From Cheilinus undulatus (Eukaryota > Chordata > Actinopteri > Labriformes > Labridae), in assembly GCF_018320785.1 (NCBI RefSeq), contig NC_054869.1, positions 44,047,789-44,111,788 of the forward strand: a DNA stretch of 64,000 bases, read 5' to 3'. Of this stretch, positions 13,501 through 25,500 are shown one piece after another. Under the pieces are notes generated by a model. It ran no database searches and was not told the origin of the DNA. It saw only the letters and a list, made by a program, of their open reading frames with translations. A program made the translations under genes and the position numbers. Numbering within the stretch: the first letter of the stretch is position 1; every line of letters starts with the position of its first letter.

Positions 13501-16500
13501 TACCAGAGCTCTTCATGACAGAAAAGATGTTTTGGCTCTTCTCTAGACCATCTTCGGCATGAGTTTGCAAGAGTTATGGTTGGATTTTAGTTGTACTGTG
13601 AGCATTGTATATACTGACAGGCCTTGGCATGAGATTTATCCACCAACAAGCTCCTCCATTCATAACCTGTGACAGTGCCTGCCTACTGAGGACAGGTTAC
13701 TACTGGAGCTGCGCATGCGTACTATCTCATTTTGTCTTGTCTCTCTGATTGGCCTGTATTGAATGTGACAGACAGAGCATATGTCCAGTCCCCTTCTGAG
13801 AATTCTCTGAAAAGGTCTGCCCTTCTGAAATGCTTTGTATGGGAGGTTTCCCAGATAAATGTGAAATAAACTCCTTGCAATGAAGATATATGAAACAGTC
13901 TATCTGGCATGTCAAGATACTTAAGATATTCTCTGAGTCTCAGGAATATGTTTTTTGAATCTTTGGCATGAAATTTTCATTGCACTGGGCCTCATGCACC
14001 AATAAACTCCTTTTTTCTTTAACATTTGCTCTTTGGAACGATAGAGAAGTATTAATTAAGTCATGAGGCGGTTCTTAAAGTGTAAGTTAACCCCCGGCTC
14101 AGAGCTAACTCCGCCCACCTCTGTAATTCAAAAATTGTCCAGAAAGTGAGCAGTTTGGTACTGAGAGGAGGGAGGGGAAAAGGACGGGGTTTTTCAGCAG
14201 AGAGGGGAGTGACAGTGATGTCCCCTTGTCAGAGAGAGACACAGACAGAGTCCCACAACCCTGCTGCCTCATAGTGATCTTTTAAAGTGGAGGAGTTTTC
14301 CCCTCTAGAGTCCCCTGACAGAGGCTTTAGTGTGGTGGCGGACCGTGGTGGTCCTGAGCACTACCTGTTCGGGTCGTATGCTCCAGCAGCGAAGTTACTA
14401 CAGCGGGAGCTCTCAGAGCCGTAGCAGTGCAGGAAAGGATGGGAGTGGTCTTGGAATGGGAAAATTAGTTAGAGGCAGTAACGCTCCACCTACCGATGGT
14501 CGGTTTCTACATCACATAAGCCCCACCTTTTCAGAAAAGATTTTTCAAAGCAGATGTCTGTTTGAGCTAATTAAAAGCTGTGAAATTCAGATTTTTATCA
14601 GTTTGGTGAAAATTTCAGCTATAACACCAACACTTATGTGTATTATTATAATTCAGTAAATTACCTCAGTGTACAGATGAAAAAAAAATGTTAAAGTGTT
14701 CACTACCTCTTGAACTCTGATGAATACCATGTCTTCCTGAATTCAGAAAGAAAGGCGTGTATATTTTCCCAGATTAGCACAGAAAAACTCTTAAGCGCTC
14801 ACTAGAAGACATTAGACTAAAGGGTCATTGTCATTTACACAGTTAAATCAGGAGAGCAACAATGAAATTCTTATGCTGACCACATCATTTTTAATCACTG
14901 GTTTATCCTCACAAGAAGGATTTATATTATCCTTATGCTGTGCCATGTATTACATTTCAATGAGTGCGCTCTGTCAAGGTGAATGCGATGCTCAGCGTGC
15001 TTTCTCAGCAATACTTACACAAGGTCACATGAAAAAAAGGTTTGAAATCAGATTCAATTCATGGCCTGTATTTACATTTTCCTCTTTGTGATCCTTACAT
15101 TAAAGTGATTATTTAAAAAATGTTTTCTTTTTTGGTATCCAATTTAAAAATGAAGATTCTCAGCTGAGTATTAAAAAACAAATGGTACACAGATTTTTAA
15201 TAATTAGTAGATTTTGTTCTTAGGTAGAAGATGTCCAAATAAAGAAAACTTTGAAAGTCAGTATGCTATAAGGTGATTTTTTTCCAAAAAATTGTTGAGG
15301 CCAACTGTTTGCTTGTTGCAAAAAAGAAATGTATGGTCAAATCCAGAATATAAGGTTCGCCTCTAATTCCTGATTCTGCGCCCTATATAACAATATGCCT
15401 ATGCAATCAGTATACCACTATAAAATGCTGAGATTTCTATAAGTGCGTGAAGCTGGTGCAACAATTGAAATTCCCCCAGATCATTGTGTATTGCAATCGA
15501 CCACTTCACTGCTCAGAATGTGCTGGAATACAAAACAACATAGACTAGCCTGGCATTGTCTAATACCACTATTTAACTGCTTCTCTCCTTCATTAAGTCA
15601 TACCGTTGCATTTGAACAAAACAGGGAGAATAATGCTAAGAAAATAAACCTTGTGGTTTGGCTGAAAACACTCCTCTGGTAGAAAAACACATGTCAGGTG
15701 GAGGACGGTGAGCTGTGTCCATACAACAGAAACAGATTGTACTCTAAGAGCGTCACAGCTGCACAGAAACAGCATGTTGTGTACTTTGCTGAAAGAAATT
15801 GAAAATGTCACACAGGAGGACAGTTTAAACCCTTCTTTCCTTTGAGAGACTCTAAGGTTATCATGGGTGTTGAATTTTGGATTTCACAGTAGCTTGGTAA
15901 GCAAGATGTACAAGTACTAAGAAAATTGAACCCTTGCAGAGTAATTCCCCCTCATCAGGATTATTGAAGGAGTGTTTTAAGAACAGCTGGTATTTGCCCA
16001 TTTGGGACATTTCACATGGATGTTTTACTCTTCTCTGACTTTTCCACAGTGATCCGACAGCTCAACACATCCATTGCCATCTCCACCCTCACATCAGGCC
16101 AGTGTCGGCTGGCTCCACTCATCCAAGTTATTCAGGACTGCAGTCACCTTTACCACTTCACTGTCAAGCTGCTGTTTAAGCTGCACGCCTGTAAGAACAA
16201 TTACCCCTTTAAATGCAATGAAACCTTTATATTTCATGATTTCTTTTATGTTTTGTAGCATTGCATAGTAATGAAATGTTGCACCATGTTTGTGATATCA
16301 GGTCTACCTGCTGACACTTTACAAGGACACCGGGATCGTTTCCATGACCAGTTCCACAGGTACGGCGCGCACACCTCCAGGCTGTGACTGACCCAATAGA
16401 ATAGAACAGAGAGATTTGTTCCATTGCTGAAGGAAGTGTGCAAACATAATCCTGCCTCACCCATTCACCACAGCTCTTTAAACACATGCAAATGTTCCTA

Positions 16501-19500
16501 TCATTGTTTTCCCTATCCATCCTTTGTGATGTACAGTTTGTGTCGCCATAGCAGAAAACAGATGATGCCATTTAAATGCTTTTTAAATCATATGTGAGAT
16601 ATTAATATATTCTGTACATGAAATTCTGGGACTTGTGCATTTCGTAATTTGTGGTTCTCTGTCCTGTAGCCTTAAGACGTTCTTCAACAGAGCCAGAGAC
16701 ATGCTGTACTTTAAGAGACTCATCCAGATCCCAAAGCTGCCTGATGTAAGAGCTCAGAGAGTGGACTTTAACGCTGAGTCACAGCCTCTATCTTCAGTGT
16801 CAAATACTTAAAAAAAGTCTGTCACTGCTGACGAAGGCTTCAGTCTATAACCGTCATTGATATGACTATAGACAGCTATGCACTGTGAAAATTCAACACG
16901 AATCTTCATAAAGGACTATCATATCATGCTCTTTCAATATGTATCATTTTATTTTGTTTTTTTTTTATGTATTCTCTTTAACCACTATTTCCTTTCTTCC
17001 TTGTCAGTCTCCTCCTAACTTCCTGCACGCAGCTTCATTGGCGAAACACGTAAAGCCGGTGGTGGTGATCCCTGATGAGGATGAGCCCGAGCAACAAGAT
17101 GATGATGATGATGATCCTGAGCCACTCATCGAGGTCAGCGACTCATCCAGCATGCAGTCACAGCCGCAGGTAAGACTCTTCAGTCACAGATGTATGAGTC
17201 AATACAGCCATCAACTCAGTGACTCATTTACAGTGATGTTTGATGCACTTTCTATCATTCACGATTTGACTTTTTCCCTGCAGCCGGACATATTTGATCA
17301 GACGTTTGGACCTCCAAACGGAGGCTTCGATGACAGGTGAGTGATGTATTTTTTCACAGTTTCTTGTGATTGTCTCTGTTCAGTACACTGTCTGAGCTCA
17401 CCATGACTCCATGTTTTCTCTTTCCTGCAGGGATCTCCAAATCGAGAGTCTGAAGCGGGACTTGGAGTTATTGAGAGCTGAGCTAGAGAAAGTCAAAGCT
17501 GAGGTAAGATCTGTTGGACTGAACCACCTGGTGCTGAGGTTAAGATTTTTTAGGAAGTGGTGTGACAGTCGAGGCCATGATTATCTCTGTGCAAAGGAAT
17601 CTGGGTCATGTGTTGGGTGGATAAAAATGTTGCTCCTAAGGTGTGAAATGTGGCGAGTAACCTCTGAATGAGACCAGGGAGTTTTGACGTCACAAATTCC
17701 AGCTTGGTTTCCGGACGTTTGCTCATGATTTTGCTGCATTTTTGTTGTTTTTTTCACTTTTCTCTGTGAACCCGAGTGAAAGAAAAAAGCTGGGATCAAC
17801 CAACAAGCTAGTGGAGCTGTTAAAACGTAAACAATAGGAGTTAACCCAAAATGAACAGCTGTTGATGTAGATAGTTGAAAATCAGCCTCAACATGTGTAT
17901 AAGTGATTGCAGTTCATCTCGGTTTCATCTGTCCAAAGAATCTGATTGTAGACCAGACCTGCACCTTGTTGTTCTTATTTGCTGTTGGGAGAGCATCTTT
18001 TGATTGTAGATTTTGACAATGGTAACACTGACTGCCTCTTGAGTTTTCTTAGTTGTCTAGATGATGTGAACGTTTTTTCTTCACTAAGGAAAGGATTCTG
18101 AGCCGGCCAGAGCATTCTTTATTTTTTAAAACTGTAAGAAGTTCTTGATTTGACCTCTCCTGAATTTTTGTTAACATTCTGTTAGATTGAACTATATTTT
18201 ATTTTTCAGCCTTGTTATGTCCTCCCTTTCTTGAACTTCATATCGATAAATACCATGCTCCACTGAAAACACTAACAAAATTTCCCAAAAACTAACTAAC
18301 CATTGCTCTGTTAACAAGACACCGCCGTAACACTCTGCATTACAAAAATAGTCTAAAGGCCTTTGCACAGAGTCTGTTTTTTTCATCCAGATTTTTTACA
18401 TGTTTGGCTTATCCCCCTCACTCTCCTGCCATCTCCCTCAAACTGAACCTTCACTTTAAACACTGTGATTTGTTCGTGTGTTATGTGCATATCAAGCATA
18501 GAAATATAACACATAAAGGCATACATTTGTAGCTTACTCACAGAGACTGAATTAAAAAGCTGTTCTTGATCTTTCCAACCTGGCACAATGCTATGTCACA
18601 TGAGCGGGTGCTGTATGAAGATCTCTGTCACAATGGACTCAGTGTGCACTGTTTGAGTGCGTGATGTTTTTCAGATTACAGATAAAAAAAACACATCTGA
18701 AAATTATGGACCCATTCTTTCCTTTACTGTCAATTGTCCCATATTAGTCCTCATGAATTGATGATCTCGATTGTAACCAGCGCTAAAACAGTACAATCCA
18801 ACCATGGTGGTTTATCTGGTGTAGTCCTGAAGAAAGACAAAAGAGTTCACTGTGGATAGTCCAGTGCAGCCCTCTTCTCGTCTATGGCTTTTCCCATACT
18901 GCAGCTGCTGATTAGCCAGGACGCTCCAAGCATGAACACCCACCAGGGGAAGTGAGATGGTGCTCTCACCGTTGGCCCCAATGATCCATGCCTTCCTGCA
19001 TGATGTGATTCTGTGTTGAATACAGTTCCACTTCATCAGAGAATTACAACTGGCCTAGGCCTGTCTTTCTTCTTCGCTGCTGTTTATGGTGTTTATGTGG
19101 CTAAGCTGTCTGCAGTTCCCTATGTTCAGTTTCTTTATTACCCTCAGCAACTCAAAATCCTTACAAAACTGTTAATTTCCCTACATAGTTTTCTGTAGAT
19201 CAAACAAACAGCTTTGCTTGAGCACAACCCCAGCACTGAACCAGCAGTTTATCAAAGTAAGATTACTTTGAGTTCATAATAAAGAATTTTTAAAGGATTT
19301 TTACAATATATCTTCTAGGTATCATAAAATATATTTAGTTATTCAGTATTTACATATTTGGTAATTTTGGGATATTTTCAGCTGTACATTCTGGCTGTTA
19401 CTATTCTTATCTTCAGATGTCTGCTTGTGAAACCAACCAAAAATAGTAAATGCTGGCTAACAGAAACTCAGACTTGGATGCTATTTCAGTACCAAAGGTT

Positions 19501-22500
19501 TACTCACACCACCGTCTCTGTTATTTTGTAATCTATACAATCAAATGTATCGAAGCATTAGAAAACTGCATCTGTTTCACAAGACAGCAGCATAAGAGAG
19601 GGATGAATCCATCAAAAAGTGCAGAAAAACTCCTGCACTCTGCACCAAAACATTGGCAACATTTTGGAATTATGCAGAAATTGCAGTATTTAGTAATTAG
19701 AAATAAGTTGTGCTAAGAGCTTAGTTTTAGGAGTTGGAGCCTTTTTTTTTTGTAGCCACACTATCAAAATGATTATGGATAACGTTTGACTTTTAGAAGT
19801 ACCATATCAATGTTTCTGGAACAACCCTCAGTGTACTAGATTATCCTAGAATACAGATTTCTCTGTGCTCTTTTAAAAGGCTCAGCGCTACATCACACAG
19901 CTGAAGTCTCAAATCAACAGCCTGGAGGCAGAGCTAGAAGAACAGCGTGCACAGAAACAACGCGCTCTTGTGGAAAATGAACAACTGCGCATGGAGCTGG
20001 AGGCTACACGCCGCCGAAACCTTGAACATGAGAGTCTACAGTCCACCTTCATTGAAGCAGAAAGTGAGACACAGTCAACACCTCCTCTCATGTTTACAAA
20101 GTTTGGCTAAATGTGTACAATCACGTCTGTACCTGTGTTTGTGCAGAGAGAGCGCAGGCCACAGAGCAGCGCTACAATAAGCTGAAGGAGAAGCACACAG
20201 AACTAGTGTCGAGCCACGCTGAGCTCTTGAGGAAGGTAAAGACACACTACAGAGGCCAGATGTGTGATTTTAATGAGATGTCATCGCCTTCTCTGTGGTA
20301 ACAATAAGCTTGTTAATGTGTCCACAGAGTGCCGACACTGTGAGGATGCTGTCAGCGACACAGCAGACCCAGGAGGAGGTGGAGAGGACCAAACAGCAGC
20401 TGTCGTTTGAGGTTGATCGAATAAAACAAGAGGCTGACATGAAGGTTGGTGGAAAAATACTTCCAACTGATCAGAATGATAAAGATTCAAGGGGCCTGCA
20501 GATCACGTATGGCTCAGGATTTTGATACAAGTAACTTTGTATGTCAGTGACACTCAAATTCATCATTTATTCATCAATCTGAGTGATCATCAGTAGTAAA
20601 TTTTAAGAGAACAGTGTCACACTGATTTAAGAGTCTTTTACATCCATGCTCCATCTCCTTGGCGACAGGACAATGATTCCTACAACACTCAATAACAAAT
20701 CTAGTGGTCTGAAACTCTGGCCATGTGTTGAACTAAAGTTACAGTAGATGAAATGTGAATGCTATTTGCCCAGGGCTGTATTTCCTGTCAGGGAATTGCT
20801 GTTGCATAGTCTTTGAATGTCCTGTGCATTTGTGTCAAGAATGCTGCTCTCTTTAAAATTGTTTGAAAAAATGTAAAAAATAAAAAAACATTCTACAACA
20901 AAAAAGTAAAGTAGGATGTATTAGTCAAGGCATGTTTTTAATTAGGGATGTCAAAAACAACAGCAGTGCTCAGTGTTAATCCAGATGGTTAAAACAGTCC
21001 TGTGGTACACCTTGTTTTTGTTCTCAGCCTTCTGTAACAACGATGCTCATCATCCAAACTTGCCTTTTAAAAAGTCTTAAGCTAGCAGTGCTGAATCATG
21101 TTAAAATGTTTTTGTTGCTGTAGTTGGAGGAGCAGAAGTTTGAGATGGAGAAGCTAAGGAGGGAGTTGAATGAGAAGATGGCAGAAGTGACACGGATCAA
21201 GGGAACTCTGCAGAGCAGCGAGAAGGTGAGTTTTCTCCTGTAACAACAGAAAGGATACAACATTTAGTATTCAGTGTTCACCAGCTCTGTTTTTGGAGGC
21301 TTGAGGCACTTCACACATATACGCATGGACTTTCTAGCCGACACTCACGGCCATCTGCCTCTTCTGGCTTCCCCCATCTCTCTCTCTGTCCCTCTGCCAG
21401 ACTGCAGAGCAAGTGAACAGCTCCATGACGGCTCTGCAGGCAGAAAAGGAGCGTCTGATGCGGTCTGTGAGCGAGAAGGAGGCGGAGCTGTCGTCTCTGC
21501 GGCAGGCTGCGCAGGTGCAGGAGTCGTCCCTTGTGCAGGAGCGAGAGAGGAGCAGCAGGGAGCTGGGCGAGCTGCAGGGCAAACTGAAGGAGAAGGTCAG
21601 TGAGGACAGTCGAGCCGAGCTCAGCAGAATGAGCAGCGAGGCTCTGCTAAGAACATCCAGTTTTATTCAGTAGGATCTAAAGTCTGCTTCTTTAAGATAG
21701 AGTGAAAGAGAATCGTCAGTCATCCTAAGGGTGACTGTGCAGTTTTGTACAAGTTAATGCTCCCAAATCACTAAAAAATGATGCACAGACATTTATTTTC
21801 TCTAAAGACTAAAATTAAACATGCAGTTTTTATGTGGACTTTATATTGCACATCTACTCAAAGTTTATGTTCAGTCACTTTTTAAGTCATTTTAGATAAT
21901 ATCACACGACAAATGCTCCTCTGTTACTGATCTGTGCGCTTTAATCAAGATTGTTTCATATAAACTGATAAGCGTGTGCTACTGTTTTGTGGTACCTCAA
22001 CATCTGTTTTGTCTACTGACTGTAACAGCAGCATGGATAGTTGGATTAAAAATGTATACAGCTGCTGATAAAGGTGCCTTAATCAAACACTTCTTAAGTG
22101 ATTTTGAATTAGACATTTTTTGCCTGTGTCTAATTATTTCCAAAACAAAAAAATGAGCGTCTGCCACATACAGTGTTTTCAGAAAGTATTTAGACCTTCT
22201 TAACTTTTTCCCATTTTGTTTTTTTTCCAGTGTAATTCTACAGTTAAAAATTTTTTTTTTATTCTCATCAATCTACTCTCAGAACTGAATGGTAACAAAA
22301 AAAACAGAATTTACATTTTTTTTTTCAAATTTGTTAGAAATAAAAAACTGAAATATCACATTGACATAAGTTTTTTTTTTAGACCCTTTGTAAAAATACT
22401 TGCTGCTGCAGTTGTGGCGTCTTGTCAACTTCTGTTTTCCTTAGATTTTTTTGTTCTAATTAAGGACAGATTGGTTCTTAGTACTGCAGCACTGCTTCCT

Positions 22501-25500
22501 AGTACTGCAGAAAAGTGTGCTGCATTGTAACCTTGAGTATGTGTTCATGAGCACAAAAAGTGAACTGAAGAGTTTTTTTAAGCTATTTAAATTGATCTTT
22601 GTATAAAAATCTCTGTAGTTGTAACTAAAAACTGTTTTGAATGTTGCAGACAAGCACACGTTTCATATGCACTCCGTGCTCTGCAGTGTATTAAATGTAA
22701 AAGATCCATCCTTTATAAAATGTTGTTACTGGGCAAAGGTTTGACGTGTCCTACCCTTTATCTGAGAATAGACCGATGAGTTATGTAAAAATTTGTGATC
22801 AAAAATCTGTTAATGCCGATGTTTGGCTTTGTGTCTGCACACGTGTAGTCAAGTCAAGAGGAGCAGCTGAAGCAGAAACTCCTGGAGGAGCAGTTCGCTC
22901 TGCTGCAGGGAACCATCACAGAGGCTGAAAACATCATCCAGGACGCTGTGGCTAAGCTGGATGATCCTCTTCATGTCCGATGCACCAGCTCTCCAGGTCA
23001 GACCAGGCAACAGCTGAAAAGCATGTTCATTTAACAGAGTATATTTTTATATTGTGGAGACTTAAACAAAGCTTAAGCTTTTGTTTTATCCTTTGTTTGT
23101 CCTAAAAACACAGATTACCTCGTCAGTCGGGCTGAGGCCACGCTGGGCTCCATAGACAAAGTGAAAAAGGGTCATGCAGATTATCTGAGTAACATGAGGG
23201 GTGAGTTTGTTCTGCTTTTACCTCAGAGTTGATCGTTCTGACCCCTGGCAGGCATTTTTCTGATTATGTAATACAAATTTGTATCGGTCACTTTCATATT
23301 GAATACCAAACTAAAGTACTAAGAATTATTATTGCTTTAATTATATATGTTGAAGGACTATGTATGCTATTAAACCTAAGTGCTGCCATTTGATGTGTTG
23401 TACCTGATTCAGCCTAAAGCTAATTTAAGTCTGCAGGGAAGGATTTGTCATTAGTAGACACAGAAGAAGGAGGGACTCCACCCTCTTCTGAAAAAGCAAA
23501 GAAAAAGATACAAAAAAGGCATAAACAATAGTCCCACCATTCAGTATAACTAGATAAACCTGGCTCTCCTTTGCTGTGTTTTTTGTTAATGTGGCATTAT
23601 GCTCTCTGTCTCTCCCCCTCTCTCTTTCTCTGCTCCTGTAACCAGATGCTGGAGGGCTGCTCAGAGCTCTGACCCAGTTCTCCCACTTGGCTGCGGATAC
23701 AATCATCAACGGTAGCGCCACTGCACACATGGCGCCCACTGACCATGCAGACCGTAAGAAATATCTTAGATTACTCTCTTGGAATTACAAGCTGTCACAT
23801 CTGTAGCTGTTTTGGTGCCACCCCCTATCCCCCAAACCGTTCAGTAATATTTACACATTTTAGTGATGTTATATCAAGATTATGTAACATTATGGTACAG
23901 ACCAGGGGTCATCAATGGTATTTGTGCAGGAGGCAGCTTTATTTTTGATAGATGCTGTGGGAGCCAGACTTTCAAAAAAATAGAAAAAATAATTTATCTG
24001 CAGTTGTTTCTGATGATACCACTCAGTATGCTCCATATTCCTTTTATATTATTTTCATTTTTATCTAATAGTGTGGTATAATTATCGTTCTTGCATATCC
24101 TGTTAATATTCATTAATTTATTTTCATATTTCTTGTAATTTTATTCTGTCTCTTTTGTTCTGTATTTTATAAAGAGTCTATAGCGAGCATTCTTTTTTTC
24201 CCAAGCATTTTGAATACCCTTAGTCTTTTCAAGGTTTGTCTGCATATTGGGTCCTGTAGCTACCCTTTTTACACTCTGTCTTATTTTTTTTTAATTGTGT
24301 TTATCTTCTGTGGTCTGAATGAGAAGCTGTGGGGGGCCTGATGTGGCCCCTTGGGCTTCCAGTTGATAAAATGTCAAAATATGCTCATCAGACTATACAA
24401 AGAGGCATTCAGAAGTACTTTCTCTGTTCTCAACATTTTATAAAAGTCACCAGTGAGCAGGGTCACACTTCAAACCGTAACACTGATATTTACTAGCATC
24501 AGTTAGCCAATAAGTTGCTTGTTACAATTCAGACTTTGCCACGGAAGATCCTACGATTAAAGTTTCATTAAATGAAATACTAACATTTCTAAGCTTTACT
24601 TGACTTTCTTTGTACAAAATGTGCACTACAAAGATTACCATGAGGAATTTTTCAACAAGAGTATTAATTCAGTACCAGTATCCAGTAAGTAACATGCCCC
24701 TTTTGCCGTTCCAGCTTGAGCAGAACCAAATGGGACTGATTGTGAAATATATGTAAAAGGTCTATATCATGCCTCATACTGTAGCTAATCATTGCTCTTT
24801 TACTCTTTCAGGTCTGACGGAGAACTGCAGAGGCTGTGCCAGTGAAAGTCTTCAGTTCTTCAATGATCTAAAGTCCAAGACCTCCCTCCAGAGGGCAGAC
24901 CCGGCCTCCATCCGCTTAGTCGTTCAGAAGATCCTGCATCTGGGCCAGGTAGGCAACACTAACTCTAAAATCTGTTTTATTTTTATTAAATGAGCTCTAA
25001 AACACTTTATGGCCTGCATTTTTCCTTCCTCCTGTATGTGAACAAAGAAGAGCAGAATCTGCATAACAGAATGATTCACTGACAGTCTGTCGGTCTACTT
25101 TCATCTCTCTCTGCAGGAGATTACTGTTAGATAAAAATATAAATGCAAATAATACCAAATTTTCTTTCACTCCCTCATGGTCAACATCTGTCCTCCTGCT
25201 CTGTACCCGAGCTGCAGTTTAGAACCAGAAATGCTGCTCCTTCTCTCCTGCTGAGTCTGCGGATTGTGCATTAACCCAAATGTGGGTCATCTGCAAACAG
25301 AAACACAGCTGCTGCATTTTATATTATATCTAGCTCTTTTGAAAAATACTCCAACCTTAACTTATTACTTTGGATGGCCACATGACTGGCTGTCAGGAAT
25401 CAAAACAGTGATTGGCAAGTCTTAAATTAATTTGATACAAAAAGAAAAATTCACTGAATTGTTCCTGAGGCTCCTATGGAGAGTCTTTATCATTTATGAA

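Larger units (their letters stand above)
4581..16745 (+). other. hip1r: hip1r exons encoding the ANTH (phosphoinositide-binding) domain
   Basis: Exons: 4581-4644, 7134-7276, 9753-9809, 9985-10065, 10904-10980, 12784-12845, 16050-16190, 16302-16359, 16670-16745. Phases chain correctly (for example AAT-GT|G-TTC gives N-V-F; GCC-T|GT gives A-C). The peptide opens LSSISKAINSTETPVKEKHA, the conserved ANTH start, followed by FWSYALGFPL and SWKFCHVLHKVLRDGH, then LHDRYGQLVALYTKLL and the helical GQCRLAPLIQVIQDCSHLYH segment. Basic residues (KEKHARR) fit the membrane-facing patch known for ANTH proteins. About 253 residues are seen here; the opening ~33 residues are in the unseen first exon. Confidence 0.94.
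17008..23753 (+). other. hip1r: hip1r exons encoding the Asp-rich linker and central coiled coil
   Basis: Exons: 17008-17169, 17284-17336, 17431-17503, 19880-20063, 20147-20235, 20328-20444, 21124-21225, 21401-21595, 22849-22996, 23114-23200, 23646-23753. The first carries NFLHAASLAKHVKPVV and an acidic stretch with (GAT)6. DIFDQTFGPPNGG follows, a Phe-containing motif typical of endocytic linkers. From LQIESLKRDLELL onward the sequence is heptad-rich Glu/Leu/Gln coiled coil, including YNKLKEKHTELVSSHAELL, the segment family members use for clathrin light chain binding. It then passes into FALLQGTITEAENIIQDA and the DDPLHVRCTSSPDYL stretch, which precedes the actin-binding region. Confidence 0.93.

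Noticed and set aside
14090-14700. GC-richer block with a 109-residue open frame (14330-14659)
   Set aside because: No domain, no splice support; looks like a transposon-derived block but no inverted repeats could be defined.
18812-19036. 74-residue minus-strand open frame
   Set aside because: No recognised similarity, no splice or promoter signal, within a hip1r intron.
23901-24372. hAT-like element in hip1r intron 22
   Set aside because: The proposed ends match too weakly and no target duplication is visible; mentioned only in the intron entry.
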